This document shows, in pieces, positions 1-7,303 of a stretch of DNA of 44,733 nt. Location of the stretch: assembly GCF_004348675.1 (NCBI RefSeq), contig NZ_SMKN01000026.1:1-44733 (forward strand), in the 5' to 3' direction. The notes under the pieces were generated by a model, which was not told where the DNA came from, did no database searches, and worked only from the letters and a program-made list of their open reading frames with translations. Numbering within the stretch: position 1 is the first letter of the stretch; each line of letters opens with the position of its first letter. This DNA comes from Micromonospora sp. KC606 (GTDB lineage: Bacteria > Actinomycetota > Actinomycetes > Mycobacteriales > Micromonosporaceae). The translations under genes were made by a program, and so were the position numbers.

Positions 1-10
1 GACAGCCGCT

Positions 11-215
11 GGTCGTGCGCTACCGTGGCACCGATCAGCCCGCAGCGAAGCCGGTGCGAAACCGGCGCTGTCCCGCAACTGTGATGCCCCGCCGGAAGCG
101 GGGACGAGCCAGGTCGCCTGCGGGCCGGTCGCGATACGCGCTCTCGAGGAAGGGCGCCTCGCGGACGGGCACGCGCAGCGGACCCTGTCGGCGAAGCACC
201 ACCTCGACCGACAGG
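11..215 (+). promoter_or_regulatory. Cobalamin (B12) riboswitch with ribosome-site-masking hairpin
   Basis: The leader of btuF carries the conserved cobalamin riboswitch core: CCGGTGCGAAACCGG hairpin (51-65), then GCTGTCCCGCAACTGTGA (67-84), a CCCCGC/GCGGGG hairpin (87-103) and the AGCCAGGTCGCCTGC element (107-121). A closing stem GCCCGCAG (38-45) with CTGCGGGC (118-125) is perfect and is extended by ACCG/CGGT. Downstream, CCTGTCGG (184-191) pairs with CCGACAGG (208-215), and the 3' arm covers the start of the AGGAGG ribosome site at 213-218. This suggests translational repression when B12 binds. The core is recognised from the sequence; the switching mechanism is inferred. Part of the 5' end may lie near the window edge. 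Confidence 0.93.
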
Positions 216-221
216 AGGAAC

Positions 222-1157
222 ATGTCCCGCCGTACCCCCCGGCTCTTCGCCGCCGCCCTCGCGGTGGCGGCGCTCACCCTCGGCGCCTGCGCCGAGAAGA
301 CCTCGCACGACACCCCGGCCACCGGCAGTTCGGCGGACGCCGCCTTCCCGGCCACCGTCGGGAGGCTGACGCTGGAGAAGCGGCCCGAGCAGATCGTGTC
401 GCTCTCGCCGACCGTGACCGAGATGCTCTTCGCCATCGGCGCCGGCAAGCAGGTCGCCGCCGTCGACGACCAGTCGAACTACCCGCCGGAGGCGCCGAGG
501 AGCGAGCTGTCCGGCTTCCAGCCGAACGCCGAGGCGATCGCGGCCAGAGGCCCCGACCTGGTGGTCCTCTCCAACGACACCAACAAGATCGTCGACCAGC
601 TCACCGCGCTGAAGATCCCGGTGCTGCTCACCCCGGCCGCGGCCACCCTGGACGACAGCTACCGGCAGATCACCGACCTGGGCACGCTGACCGGCCACCC
701 GAGCGAGGCGGCCGACGTCACCCGGCGGATGAAGGACGAGATCGCCAAGCTCACCAAGGACCTGCCGCAGCGGCCGGAGAAGCTGACCTACTTCCACGAG
801 CTGGGCCCCGAGCTGTACACCACGACCAGCAAGACCTTCATCGGCTCGATCTACGCCCTCGCGGGGCTGGAGAACATCGCCGACGGCGCCGACCCCGACG
901 GCAAGGCCGGCGGGTACCCGCAGGTCTCCCAGGAGGTCATCGTCAAGGCCGACCCGGACTTCATCTTCCTCGCCGACGTGCAGCAGGCGAAGCAGAGCGC
1001 GGCGACCGTCAAGGCACGCGACGGCTGGGCCGGGCTGAGCGCCGTCAAGAACGACCGGGTCGTGGAACTCGACGACGACGTGGCCTCCCGTTGGGGCCCG
1101 CGCGTGGTCGATCTGCTCCGCGCGATCGTCGAGGCAACCGCCAAGGTCCCCGCGTGA
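222..1157 (+). CDS. btuF: Vitamin B12 ABC importer, substrate-binding lipoprotein (BtuF-type)
   Basis: Predicted lipid-anchored binding protein that captures cobalamin outside the membrane and delivers it to the BtuCD-type importer. The 311-aa product starts with a basic, hydrophobic signal peptide ending in the lipobox LGAC (Cys23), followed by a class III periplasmic-binding-protein fold typical of BtuF/FhuD. The segment ERPEQIVSLSPTVTEMLFAI at about residues 45-65 is characteristic of the family. I chose ATG 222 because it has AGGAGG 213-218 just upstream and gives a proper signal peptide; the open frame extends further upstream only through the riboswitch. B12 rather than siderophore specificity rests on the riboswitch. 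First gene of a btuFCD operon. Confidence 0.9.
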   Translation: MSRRTPRLFAAALAVAALTLGACAEKTSHDTPATGSSADAAFPATVGRLTLEKRPEQIVSLSPTVTEMLFAIGAGKQVAAVDDQSNYPPEAPRSELSGFQPNAEAIAARGPDLVVLSNDTNKIVDQLTALKIPVLLTPAAATLDDSYRQITDLGTLTGHPSEAADVTRRMKDEIAKLTKDLPQRPEKLTYFHELGPELYTTTSKTFIGSIYALAGLENIADGADPDGKAGGYPQVSQEVIVKADPDFIFLADVQQAKQSAATVKARDGWAGLSAVKNDRVVELDDDVASRWGPRVVDLLRAIVEATAKVPA

Positions 1158-1170
1158 GCCCGACCCGTCC

Positions 1171-2286
1171 GTGACGGTGCGCACCACGCCACTTCGGCGG
1201 GCCGGCACGCCCGACCCGGCCCGGCCCGCCGGCGTACCCGCCGGCCGGCCGGCCGGGCTGCGCAAGCGGTGGCTCGCCGCCGGTGTGCTGGCGGTGCTCC
1301 TCGCCCTGGTCGCCGGGGTCTCCCTCGGCCCGGTCAGCCTGCCGCCCGGCGGTGTCGCGGCCGAACTGCTCAACCTGCTGCCCGGGGTGCACCTCGACAG
1401 CGGGTTGACCGCCGGGGAGACCGCCATCGTCACCCAGCTGCGACTGCCCCGGGTGGTGCTCGGCCTGCTCGTCGGCGGATTGCTCGCCCTGGCCGGCGGG
1501 GCGTACCAGGGGGTGTTCCGCAACCCGCTCGCCGACCCGTACCTGCTGGGCGTGGCGGCCGGGGCGGGGCTGGCGGTCACCGCCGTCATCGCCCTCGGCG
1601 GGGCGAGCGACCCGCTGTCCGGGCTGCCGCTGGCCGTGCCGCTGGCTGCCTTCGTCGGCGCGCTCGGCGCGGTGACGATGACGTACCTGCTCGGCGCTGC
1701 CGGTGGGAAACGCCGCTCCCCGGCGACGCTGATCCTGGCCGGGGTGGCCGTCTCGGCGTTCCTCTCCGCCGGGCAGACCTACCTGCTGCAACGGCACTCC
1801 GACAGCATCCAGCAGGTCTACTCCTGGCTGCTGGGCCGGCTCGCCACAGCCGGTTGGCACGACGTCCTGCTGGTGCTGCCGTACTTCGCGCTCACCGCCG
1901 TCGTGGTGCTGCTGCACCGCCGGGAACTGGACGTGCTCTCCCTCGGCGACGACGAGGCAGCCGGCCTCGGGCTGCACCCGCAGCGCTCCCGGTACCTGCT
2001 GATCGCCGCCGCCTCGCTCGGCACCGCCGCGGCCGTGTCCGCCTCCGGCCTGATCGGTTTCGTCGGGATCATCGTGCCGCACACCGTGCGGCTGCTCGCC
2101 GGGTCGAGCTACCGGGTGATCCTGCCGCTGTCGATGCTCTTCGGCGCAGCGTTCCTGGCGATGACCGACGTGGTGGCCCGGACCGCCGCCGCGCCCGCCG
2201 AGATCCCGATCGGCGTGGTCACCGCCCTGCTCGGCGGCCCGTTCTTCGTCCTGGTGCTGCGAACCGCCCGGCGGGTGCTCTCGTGA
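1171..2286 (+). CDS. btuC: B12 ABC importer, permease (FecCD/BtuC family)
   Basis: Polytopic inner-membrane permease of 371 aa, about 9-10 hydrophobic helices, of the FecCD family. The family signature LRLPRVVLGLLVGGLLALAG near residues 90-110 and the ensuing GVFRNPLADPYLLGVAAGAG motif are both present. It would form the translocation channel with the ATPase encoded next. GTG 1171 is the start, 13 bases after the btuF stop, and the gene ends in a GTGA overlap with btuD. Family assignment is secure; cobalamin as substrate is inferred from the riboswitch upstream. Confidence 0.9.
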   Translation: MTVRTTPLRRAGTPDPARPAGVPAGRPAGLRKRWLAAGVLAVLLALVAGVSLGPVSLPPGGVAAELLNLLPGVHLDSGLTAGETAIVTQLRLPRVVLGLLVGGLLALAGGAYQGVFRNPLADPYLLGVAAGAGLAVTAVIALGGASDPLSGLPLAVPLAAFVGALGAVTMTYLLGAAGGKRRSPATLILAGVAVSAFLSAGQTYLLQRHSDSIQQVYSWLLGRLATAGWHDVLLVLPYFALTAVVVLLHRRELDVLSLGDDEAAGLGLHPQRSRYLLIAAASLGTAAAVSASGLIGFVGIIVPHTVRLLAGSSYRVILPLSMLFGAAFLAMTDVVARTAAAPAEIPIGVVTALLGGPFFVLVLRTARRVLS

Positions 2287-3092
2287 ACCCTGGTAGCACC
2301 GGCACCGGCACCGGCACCTCCCCGGCGGTTCAGGTGCGCGACCTGCACGTCACCCTCGGTGGCGCGCCGATCCTGGCCGGCGTCGACCTGACCGTCGCCG
2401 CCGGGGAGTGGGTCACCGTGATCGGCCCCAACGGCGCCGGCAAGTCGACCCTGTTGCGGGCCGTCGGCGGCCTGCTCCCCGCCGGGCACGCCGTCACCCT
2501 CTGCGGTACGCCGCTGCGGGCGATGCGTCCCCGCGCGCGGGCCCGGGTGGTGGCCACCGTCGCCCAGTCCCCGGTGGTGCCGGCCGGCATGTCGGTCCTC
2601 GACTACGTGCTGCTCGGCCGCACCCCGTACATCCCGCCGTTGGGCCGCGAGTCCGCCGCCGACCTGGCCGCCGTGCACGAGGTGCTGGACCGGCTGGACC
2701 TGGCCGCCTTCCACGGCCGGGAGTTGGCGACCCTCTCCGGCGGGGAGCGGCAGCGGGTCTTCCTGGCACGGGCGCTGGCTCAGGGCGCCACCCTGCTGCT
2801 GCTCGACGAGCCGACCAGCGCGCTGGACATCGGCCACCAGCAGGAGGTGCTGGAGCTGGTCGACCAGCTCCGCCGGGCACACGGCCTGACCGTGCTCGCC
2901 ACCATGCACGACCTCTCCATCGCCGGCGAGTACGCCGACCGCCTGGTGCTGCTCGCCGACGGCCGGGTGGTCGCCGACGGCCCGCCCGTCGAGGTGTTGA
3001 CGGAGGAACTGCTCGCCACCCACTACCGGGCGCACGTCCGGGTCGTCTCCGGCGAGCACGGCCCGCTCGTCGTCCCGGTCCGCCCGCGCTGA
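2283..3092 (+). CDS. btuD: B12 ABC importer, ATP-binding protein
   Basis: Cytoplasmic ATPase (269 aa) that powers the BtuC-type permease. Walker A GPNGAGKST lies at residues 48-56, the signature LSGGERQR near 151-158 and Walker B LLLLLDEPTSALD near 170-182, followed by a D-loop and an H-loop (TMHD). GTG 2283 overlaps the btuC stop as GTGA, so translation is probably coupled. The first 15 residues form a Gly/Thr-rich lead before the ABC domain. It closes the btuFCD operon; no obvious terminator follows in the 87-bp gap to the convergent gene. Confidence 0.9.
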   Translation: MNPGSTGTGTGTSPAVQVRDLHVTLGGAPILAGVDLTVAAGEWVTVIGPNGAGKSTLLRAVGGLLPAGHAVTLCGTPLRAMRPRARARVVATVAQSPVVPAGMSVLDYVLLGRTPYIPPLGRESAADLAAVHEVLDRLDLAAFHGRELATLSGGERQRVFLARALAQGATLLLLDEPTSALDIGHQQEVLELVDQLRRAHGLTVLATMHDLSIAGEYADRLVLLADGRVVADGPPVEVLTEELLATHYRAHVRVVSGEHGPLVVPVRPR

Positions 3093-3179
3093 CGGCGCTT
3101 CTGCCGCGACCTGCCGCAGATCGCGGTGTCCGTCGATGGAGATACCGCGACCCGGCGTACCTTGTGACGGCGGGAGTCC

Positions 3180-3938
3180 TCAGGCGGCGAGGGCGAGGAT
3201 GGCGAAGAGGGCGCCCTGCGGATCGCGGAGGATGGCCCGCCGACCCTGGGGGGAGTCCCGGGGCGGGACGAGGACGGTGCCGCCCAGCTCCACCGCGCGG
3301 TCTGCGGCGGCGGCGTCGGCCACCGCGAAGAACACCGACCAGTACGCGTTCACCTCAACGGGCCGCCCCTCCGGCGGCGACGTCATACCGGCCACGATCC
3401 GCGCCCCGCACCGCCAGCCCGTGTAGGTGATCGACCCCGTCGGCTCGTCCATCGGGTGCCAGCCGAAGACCAACTCGTAGAAGCGCCCGGCGCCTTCCGG
3501 GTCCGGAGTGACCAACTCGTTCCAGGCCATCGCCCCGGGAACCCAGAGCACCTCCGCGCCGCGCATCGCCATCGGCTGCCAGACACTGAACGTGGCCCCG
3601 GCAGGGTCGGCGAAGACGCCCATCCGCCCCTGGTCGAAGACGTCGAAGGGGGCGACCAGCACCTGCCCGCCGGCCGCCTCGACCCGGGTGGCCGCCAGAT
3701 CGGCGTCGTCGGTGGCCACGTACGTCGACCAGACCGACACCTGGTCGGAGACGGCCGGTGGACCGGCCCCCGCCACCGCTCGGCCGTCCAGCAGGAAGGT
3801 GGTGTAGCCGCCCGCCTCGGGCTGCCGGGACACCCGGTCGGTCCAGCCGAACAACTGCCGGTAGAAGCGTCTCGCGTCCGCCAGATTTGGGGTGGCCAGG
3901 TCGGCCCAGCAGGGCGTGCCAGGCTCGACGCCGCTCAC
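3180..3938 (-). CDS. VOC-family protein with two glyoxalase-like domains
   Basis: A 252-aa protein made of two vicinal-oxygen-chelate (glyoxalase/bleomycin-resistance) half-domains. The first begins GTPCWADLATPNLADARRFY near residue 6 and the second GAMAWNELVTPDPEGAGRFY near residue 130; each contains the family's xFYxxLFGW motif. Such proteins bind small hydrophobic molecules or metals, and the substrate cannot be told from sequence. GTG 3938 is preceded by GGAGGGGG at good spacing; the longer open frame upstream is GC-rich read-through. It stands alone, convergent with btuD. Close relatives are often annotated as 'hydroxylase' or 'bleomycin resistance', neither of which is supported here. 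Confidence 0.8.
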   Translation of the reverse strand: MSGVEPGTPCWADLATPNLADARRFYRQLFGWTDRVSRQPEAGGYTTFLLDGRAVAGAGPPAVSDQVSVWSTYVATDDADLAATRVEAAGGQVLVAPFDVFDQGRMGVFADPAGATFSVWQPMAMRGAEVLWVPGAMAWNELVTPDPEGAGRFYELVFGWHPMDEPTGSITYTGWRCGARIVAGMTSPPEGRPVEVNAYWSVFFAVADAAAADRAVELGGTVLVPPRDSPQGRRAILRDPQGALFAILALAA

Positions 3939-4117
3939 GGTGACCCCCTCCGCTGGTGGGGTGGCCGGACGGCTCACCCTGCCGGCATCGTGGCACCGCC
4001 GGATCGGCCGCCGGGCCGGAACCGGACAAATGGTCAGGTGAAGCGGCGTTCCTCGTCCCGCCGGCACGGGGTGCCACGCGTACCGCCGCCCGGCCCCGCG
4101 CCGGCCACGGCTTTGCG

Positions 4118-5377
4118 TCAGCGTCGCGCCGCGACCCGCTGCCCGGGCGCCACCGGCAGCGGACGGACCAGCGCCGGCCCGCCGGGGAGCGGGGCCACGG
4201 TGCGTGCCCCGGCCGGAGCCACCGTGCGCGCCGCGGACGACGCGCCGCCGAGCGCCGTGACCAGGAAGGCGAAGGTGGCGTCCGCGATCGGGTCGGGTGT
4301 GCCGGGCACGGCGTAGTGCGTGACGTTGCTGCCCAGGGTCACCTGGCGGGTGCCGTCGGGGCTGTGCAGCGAGATCGCGCTGTGGCCGAAGACCAGGCCG
4401 TCGTGCCCCCAGTAGGGCCCGCCGGGCAGAGCCAGCCAGAACAGTCCGAGGCCGTACCCGCCCACCTCCGGCTGCTCGGGCACCAGCGGCACCGTGGTGC
4501 GCATCCGGGCCAGTTCGGCCCGGCGCAGCAGCCGGCCGCCGAGCAGGGCCCGGAAGAAGCGGTTCAGGTCGGCCGACGTGGAGATCAGCTCCCCGGCCGT
4601 CCACGCCCACGACATGTTCGTCTCGCTGAAGTCCCGCAGGGCGCCGTCGTACCAGGGCAGGTAGGCGGCGCTGTGCGGGCCGGCGATCCGGGTGCGGCGG
4701 CCCGGGAAGTACGTGTCGGTCAGCCGCAGCGGGCGGATCAGACGACGGCCGATCTCCTCGGTGGCGCGCCGTCCGGTCACCTGTTCGATGAGCAGCCCGG
4801 CCAGGATGTAGTTGGTGTTCGAGTAGTCGAACCGTTCGCCCGGCGCGCCGGTCCGTGGCGCGGCCAGCCCGAGCCGGACCAGCTGATCCGGGGTGAACGT
4901 GGTGTACCGGTGGCGTTCGACGTCCTCACCGGAGGTGAACAGGACGGTGTCGTAGTCACCGATGCCGCTGGTGTGGTTGAGCAGCATCTCGACGGTCACC
5001 CCGTCGACGGCGTACTGCGGCAGGTGGCGGTCGATCGGGGCGTCCAACGCCAGCCGGCCCTCGCCGACGAGTTGCAGCAGCATGGTGGCCACGAACGTCT
5101 TGGTGATGCTGCCGACCCGGTGCTGGAGGCAGTCCCGCATCGGCCGCCCGGTGTCCAGGTCGGCCAAGCCGCTCGCACCCCGCCAGCGGCTGCCGCCGTC
5201 GCGCGCCTCCGCAAACACGCCCACCATCCCGGCGTCGGTGACGGCGGACAGCCCGGCGGCCAGTGCCTCCCCGGGCAGTCGTCCCGCCGCCTCCGCCCGT
5301 TGCGGCGTGCCGGCCAGTCGTGCCGCGACCGCCAGCGCGCCGCCGGCCCCGGCCATCAGTAAACCTCGTCGTGACAG
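4118..5377 (-). CDS. Beta-lactamase/esterase-fold serine hydrolase, probable Tat-exported
   Basis: Class C beta-lactamase-like serine hydrolase. The nucleophile motif is SITK (Ser83-Lys86 counted from ATG 5356), the tyrosine motif YSN at 178-180, and a C-terminal HDG (about 335) replaces KTG. These fit the family of D-Ala-D-Ala peptidases, esterases and D-aminopeptidases. Starting at ATG 5356 (412 aa) leaves a truncated signal. Reading upstream in frame gives LSRRGLLMAGAGGALAVAA, a twin-arginine-type signal, back to a possible CTG start at 5377. No ATG or GTG exists in frame before a stop at 5395-5393. I therefore give the longer form; ATG 5356 is the conservative alternative. The substrate is unknown. 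Confidence 0.78.
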   Translation of the reverse strand: MSRRGLLMAGAGGALAVAARLAGTPQRAEAAGRLPGEALAAGLSAVTDAGMVGVFAEARDGGSRWRGASGLADLDTGRPMRDCLQHRVGSITKTFVATMLLQLVGEGRLALDAPIDRHLPQYAVDGVTVEMLLNHTSGIGDYDTVLFTSGEDVERHRYTTFTPDQLVRLGLAAPRTGAPGERFDYSNTNYILAGLLIEQVTGRRATEEIGRRLIRPLRLTDTYFPGRRTRIAGPHSAAYLPWYDGALRDFSETNMSWAWTAGELISTSADLNRFFRALLGGRLLRRAELARMRTTVPLVPEQPEVGGYGLGLFWLALPGGPYWGHDGLVFGHSAISLHSPDGTRQVTLGSNVTHYAVPGTPDPIADATFAFLVTALGGASSAARTVAPAGARTVAPLPGGPALVRPLPVAPGQRVAARR

Positions 5378-5491
5378 CTGCCTCGCACTCCCTCATGGAC
5401 GATCACCGTCCATGGTCGCCGGTGTGGGCAAGCCGGGTCACGTCAGCCCAGCCATGGAAACCGACACACTCCCGCCCTTTCCGGATGAGCG

Positions 5492-6202
5492 CTATGGCCG
5501 TTGGTCAGGTGCGGGGGGAGACGCGGGATTCACGAGGCCGGCATCGTACGCGGCGATCACAAGCTGCACCCGGTCGCGGGCCGCGAGCTTGCTCAGCAGG
5601 TGTGAGATGTGGGACTTGACGGTCTTGACGGCGATGCTGAGGTGCGCGGCGATCTCGTCGTTGGACAGCCCCTGCCCGATGAGGCCGAGCACCTCGGCCT
5701 CCCGGGCGGTCAACTGATCGAGCCGGGACTGCGCGGAACCGGCAGCGACGGTGTGCCGCCGGTAGACGTAGTGCTCGACCAGGCGCGCCAGAATCGACGG
5801 GGCGAAGAGTGACTCACCGCTGTGCGTACGCCTGATGGCATTGAGTAGATCGTCGGGCCGGCTGTCCTTGAGTAGAAAGCCGCTAGCCCCGGCACGCAGA
5901 GCGTGGAACACATACTCGTCGAGGTCGAACATGCTCAGGACCAGCACCCGGGTGTGCGCGAGCTCCGAGAGCCGGCAGATGCCCCGGGTCGCCTCGATGC
6001 CGTCGAGCCGCGGCATCCTGACATCCATGATCACCACGTCGGGCGCGGTGGCCCTGGCGGTGGCAACAGCCTCCACACCGTCGCCGGCCTCCCCCACCAC
6101 GGCGAGATCAGGCTCGGCACTGATGATCATCGCGAGGCTTTGCCGGAGCAGGGGCTCGTCGTCGACGAGTACGACCCGCACGGGCCGATCGCACTCGGTC
6201 AC
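5492..6202 (-). CDS. Two-component response regulator, NarL/LuxR type
   Basis: A 236-aa response regulator. The receiver domain (about residues 8-125) has the acidic pair Asp14-Asp15, phosphoacceptor Asp60 (VVIMDVRMP) and a conserved Lys in LLKDS. The C-terminal LuxR-type helix-turn-helix (about 165-225) contains LTAREAEVLGLIGQGLSNDE followed by TVKSHISHLLSKL. GTG 6202 overlaps the kinase stop (GTGA), so the pair is translationally coupled. It likely binds DNA as a dimer after phosphorylation. The obvious candidate target is the divergent transporter cassette at 7304-10336, whose shared upstream region contains inverted repeats. Confidence 0.93.
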   Translation of the reverse strand: MTECDRPVRVVLVDDEPLLRQSLAMIISAEPDLAVVGEAGDGVEAVATARATAPDVVIMDVRMPRLDGIEATRGICRLSELAHTRVLVLSMFDLDEYVFHALRAGASGFLLKDSRPDDLLNAIRRTHSGESLFAPSILARLVEHYVYRRHTVAAGSAQSRLDQLTAREAEVLGLIGQGLSNDEIAAHLSIAVKTVKSHISHLLSKLAARDRVQLVIAAYDAGLVNPASPPAPDQRP

Positions 6203-7059
6203 GCCGCCCCCTCGGGAATGATGGCTTCGAGGCGGAACCCCGCAGGTTCTCCCTGCTCCTTCGCCCGCGGCTCCGCCGTCAGGGTCCCACCCAGGCTGCT
6301 CACCCGTTCCCGCAACCCGATGAGGCCGTGGCCGGCGCCGGGCCGGACGGCCCAGCCCCGGGTCGGCCCGGCGTCGTCGATGGTCACGCTGACCGCCGCC
6401 GGGGTTCGCGTCAGGCGGACGTCGACGGTGGTCGAGCCGGCGTAACGCGCGCTGTTGGCCAGCCCTTCGCGGACGACCCGGCAGATCGCCACCTGAGCGC
6501 CCGGAGACACGGCGCCGAACTCTTCCTGGGTCAACTCCACGCGCAGGCCGGCCCGGCGGGCACCCTCGATGATCTCCGGCAGGGATGCCAGGGTCTCCGT
6601 GGGGTGGCGGGCGGGACGGTCGTCGACCTCCCGCAGCGCGTCCAGCATGCGGCGCAGTTCGACCGTCGCCTTCCGGCTGATGGCTTCCACGTCCTCGATG
6701 GCGGCCAGCAGCGCCTGATCGTCCGGCTTGCGGGCGTGCAGATGCGCGGCGGCCGCCGCTCGTACGGTGATCATGCCGAGGCCGTGGGAGACGATGTCGT
6801 GCAGGTCGCGGGCGAGGCGCAGGCGCTCGGCGAGCACCGCCTCCGCGACATCCCGCCGCGCCATCGCCCTCTCGTGCTCGGCCCGCTCGACCAGCAGCCG
6901 GACAATCGCCCAGACGGAGACCGCCGCGAAGCCGAACAGCAAAACGGTGACCCACGGCCAGGTGAGCCCGAGCGCGAGGACGGCCATCATCACGATGAGC
7001 AGCGCACCGGCCGGCAACAGTAGCCACGATTGACGGGAGCGACGCCGGCTCTCGGTCAT
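6199..7059 (-). CDS. Two-component sensor histidine kinase, NarL/DesK-type (HisKA_3)
   Basis: A 286-aa membrane sensor kinase with two or three hydrophobic segments near residues 12-55 and very little extracytoplasmic sequence. This suggests it senses within the membrane or through a partner protein. The dimerisation/phosphoacceptor motif is RLARDLHDIVSHGLG (His87), and the C-terminal half is a HATPase_c domain with a GHGLIGLRERV G-box. ATG 7059 is the only start that gives a compact family-like N-terminus. It lies divergent to an ABC cassette, as in many antibiotic- or envelope-stress-sensing modules, so the transporter may be both target and co-sensor. That role is inference. Confidence 0.9.
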   Translation of the reverse strand: MTESRRRSRQSWLLLPAGALLIVMMAVLALGLTWPWVTVLLFGFAAVSVWAIVRLLVERAEHERAMARRDVAEAVLAERLRLARDLHDIVSHGLGMITVRAAAAAHLHARKPDDQALLAAIEDVEAISRKATVELRRMLDALREVDDRPARHPTETLASLPEIIEGARRAGLRVELTQEEFGAVSPGAQVAICRVVREGLANSARYAGSTTVDVRLTRTPAAVSVTIDDAGPTRGWAVRPGAGHGLIGLRERVSSLGGTLTAEPRAKEQGEPAGFRLEAIIPEGAA

Positions 7060-7303
7060 GCGGTGAACCCTACCGTTTTCCGGTTCTCCCGGTTGTGTCG
7101 GTGGGTCCGTGGTCCCTCGGTCATCTTGATCCGGGAGGTCGCGGGTACCCGCATCGGACCACGGTCTGACGGGCTCAGGGCCGACAAAGGACTCCGGATA
7201 CCGCCCACGGCCCGATGTTCCGTCGCGCTCCGCCTGGTTGTTTGGAGTACGGCGGGTGGCACCACCTCCCGCAAGAGTCTCTAGAGATCGCCCGGGAGGG
7301 TCG
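7060..7303. promoter_or_regulatory. Divergent control region between two-component system and ABC cassette
   Basis: This region separates the divergent kinase and permease genes. It holds a perfect 12-bp palindrome GCGGGTACCCGC (7141-7152), and a 9-bp inverted repeat CCGTGGTCC (7107-7115) / GGACCACGG (7156-7164), whose arms enclose the palindrome. A GGGAGGG ribosome site (7294-7300) precedes the permease. The symmetric sites are visible; their use by the neighbouring response regulator is inferred. Confidence 0.45.

Noticed and set aside
7238..7303. N-terminal extension of the large membrane protein to TTG 7238
   Set aside because: No ribosome site, Arg/Pro-rich residues unlike the rest, and it would overlap the control palindromes' downstream region; TTG 7304 follows GGGAGGG.
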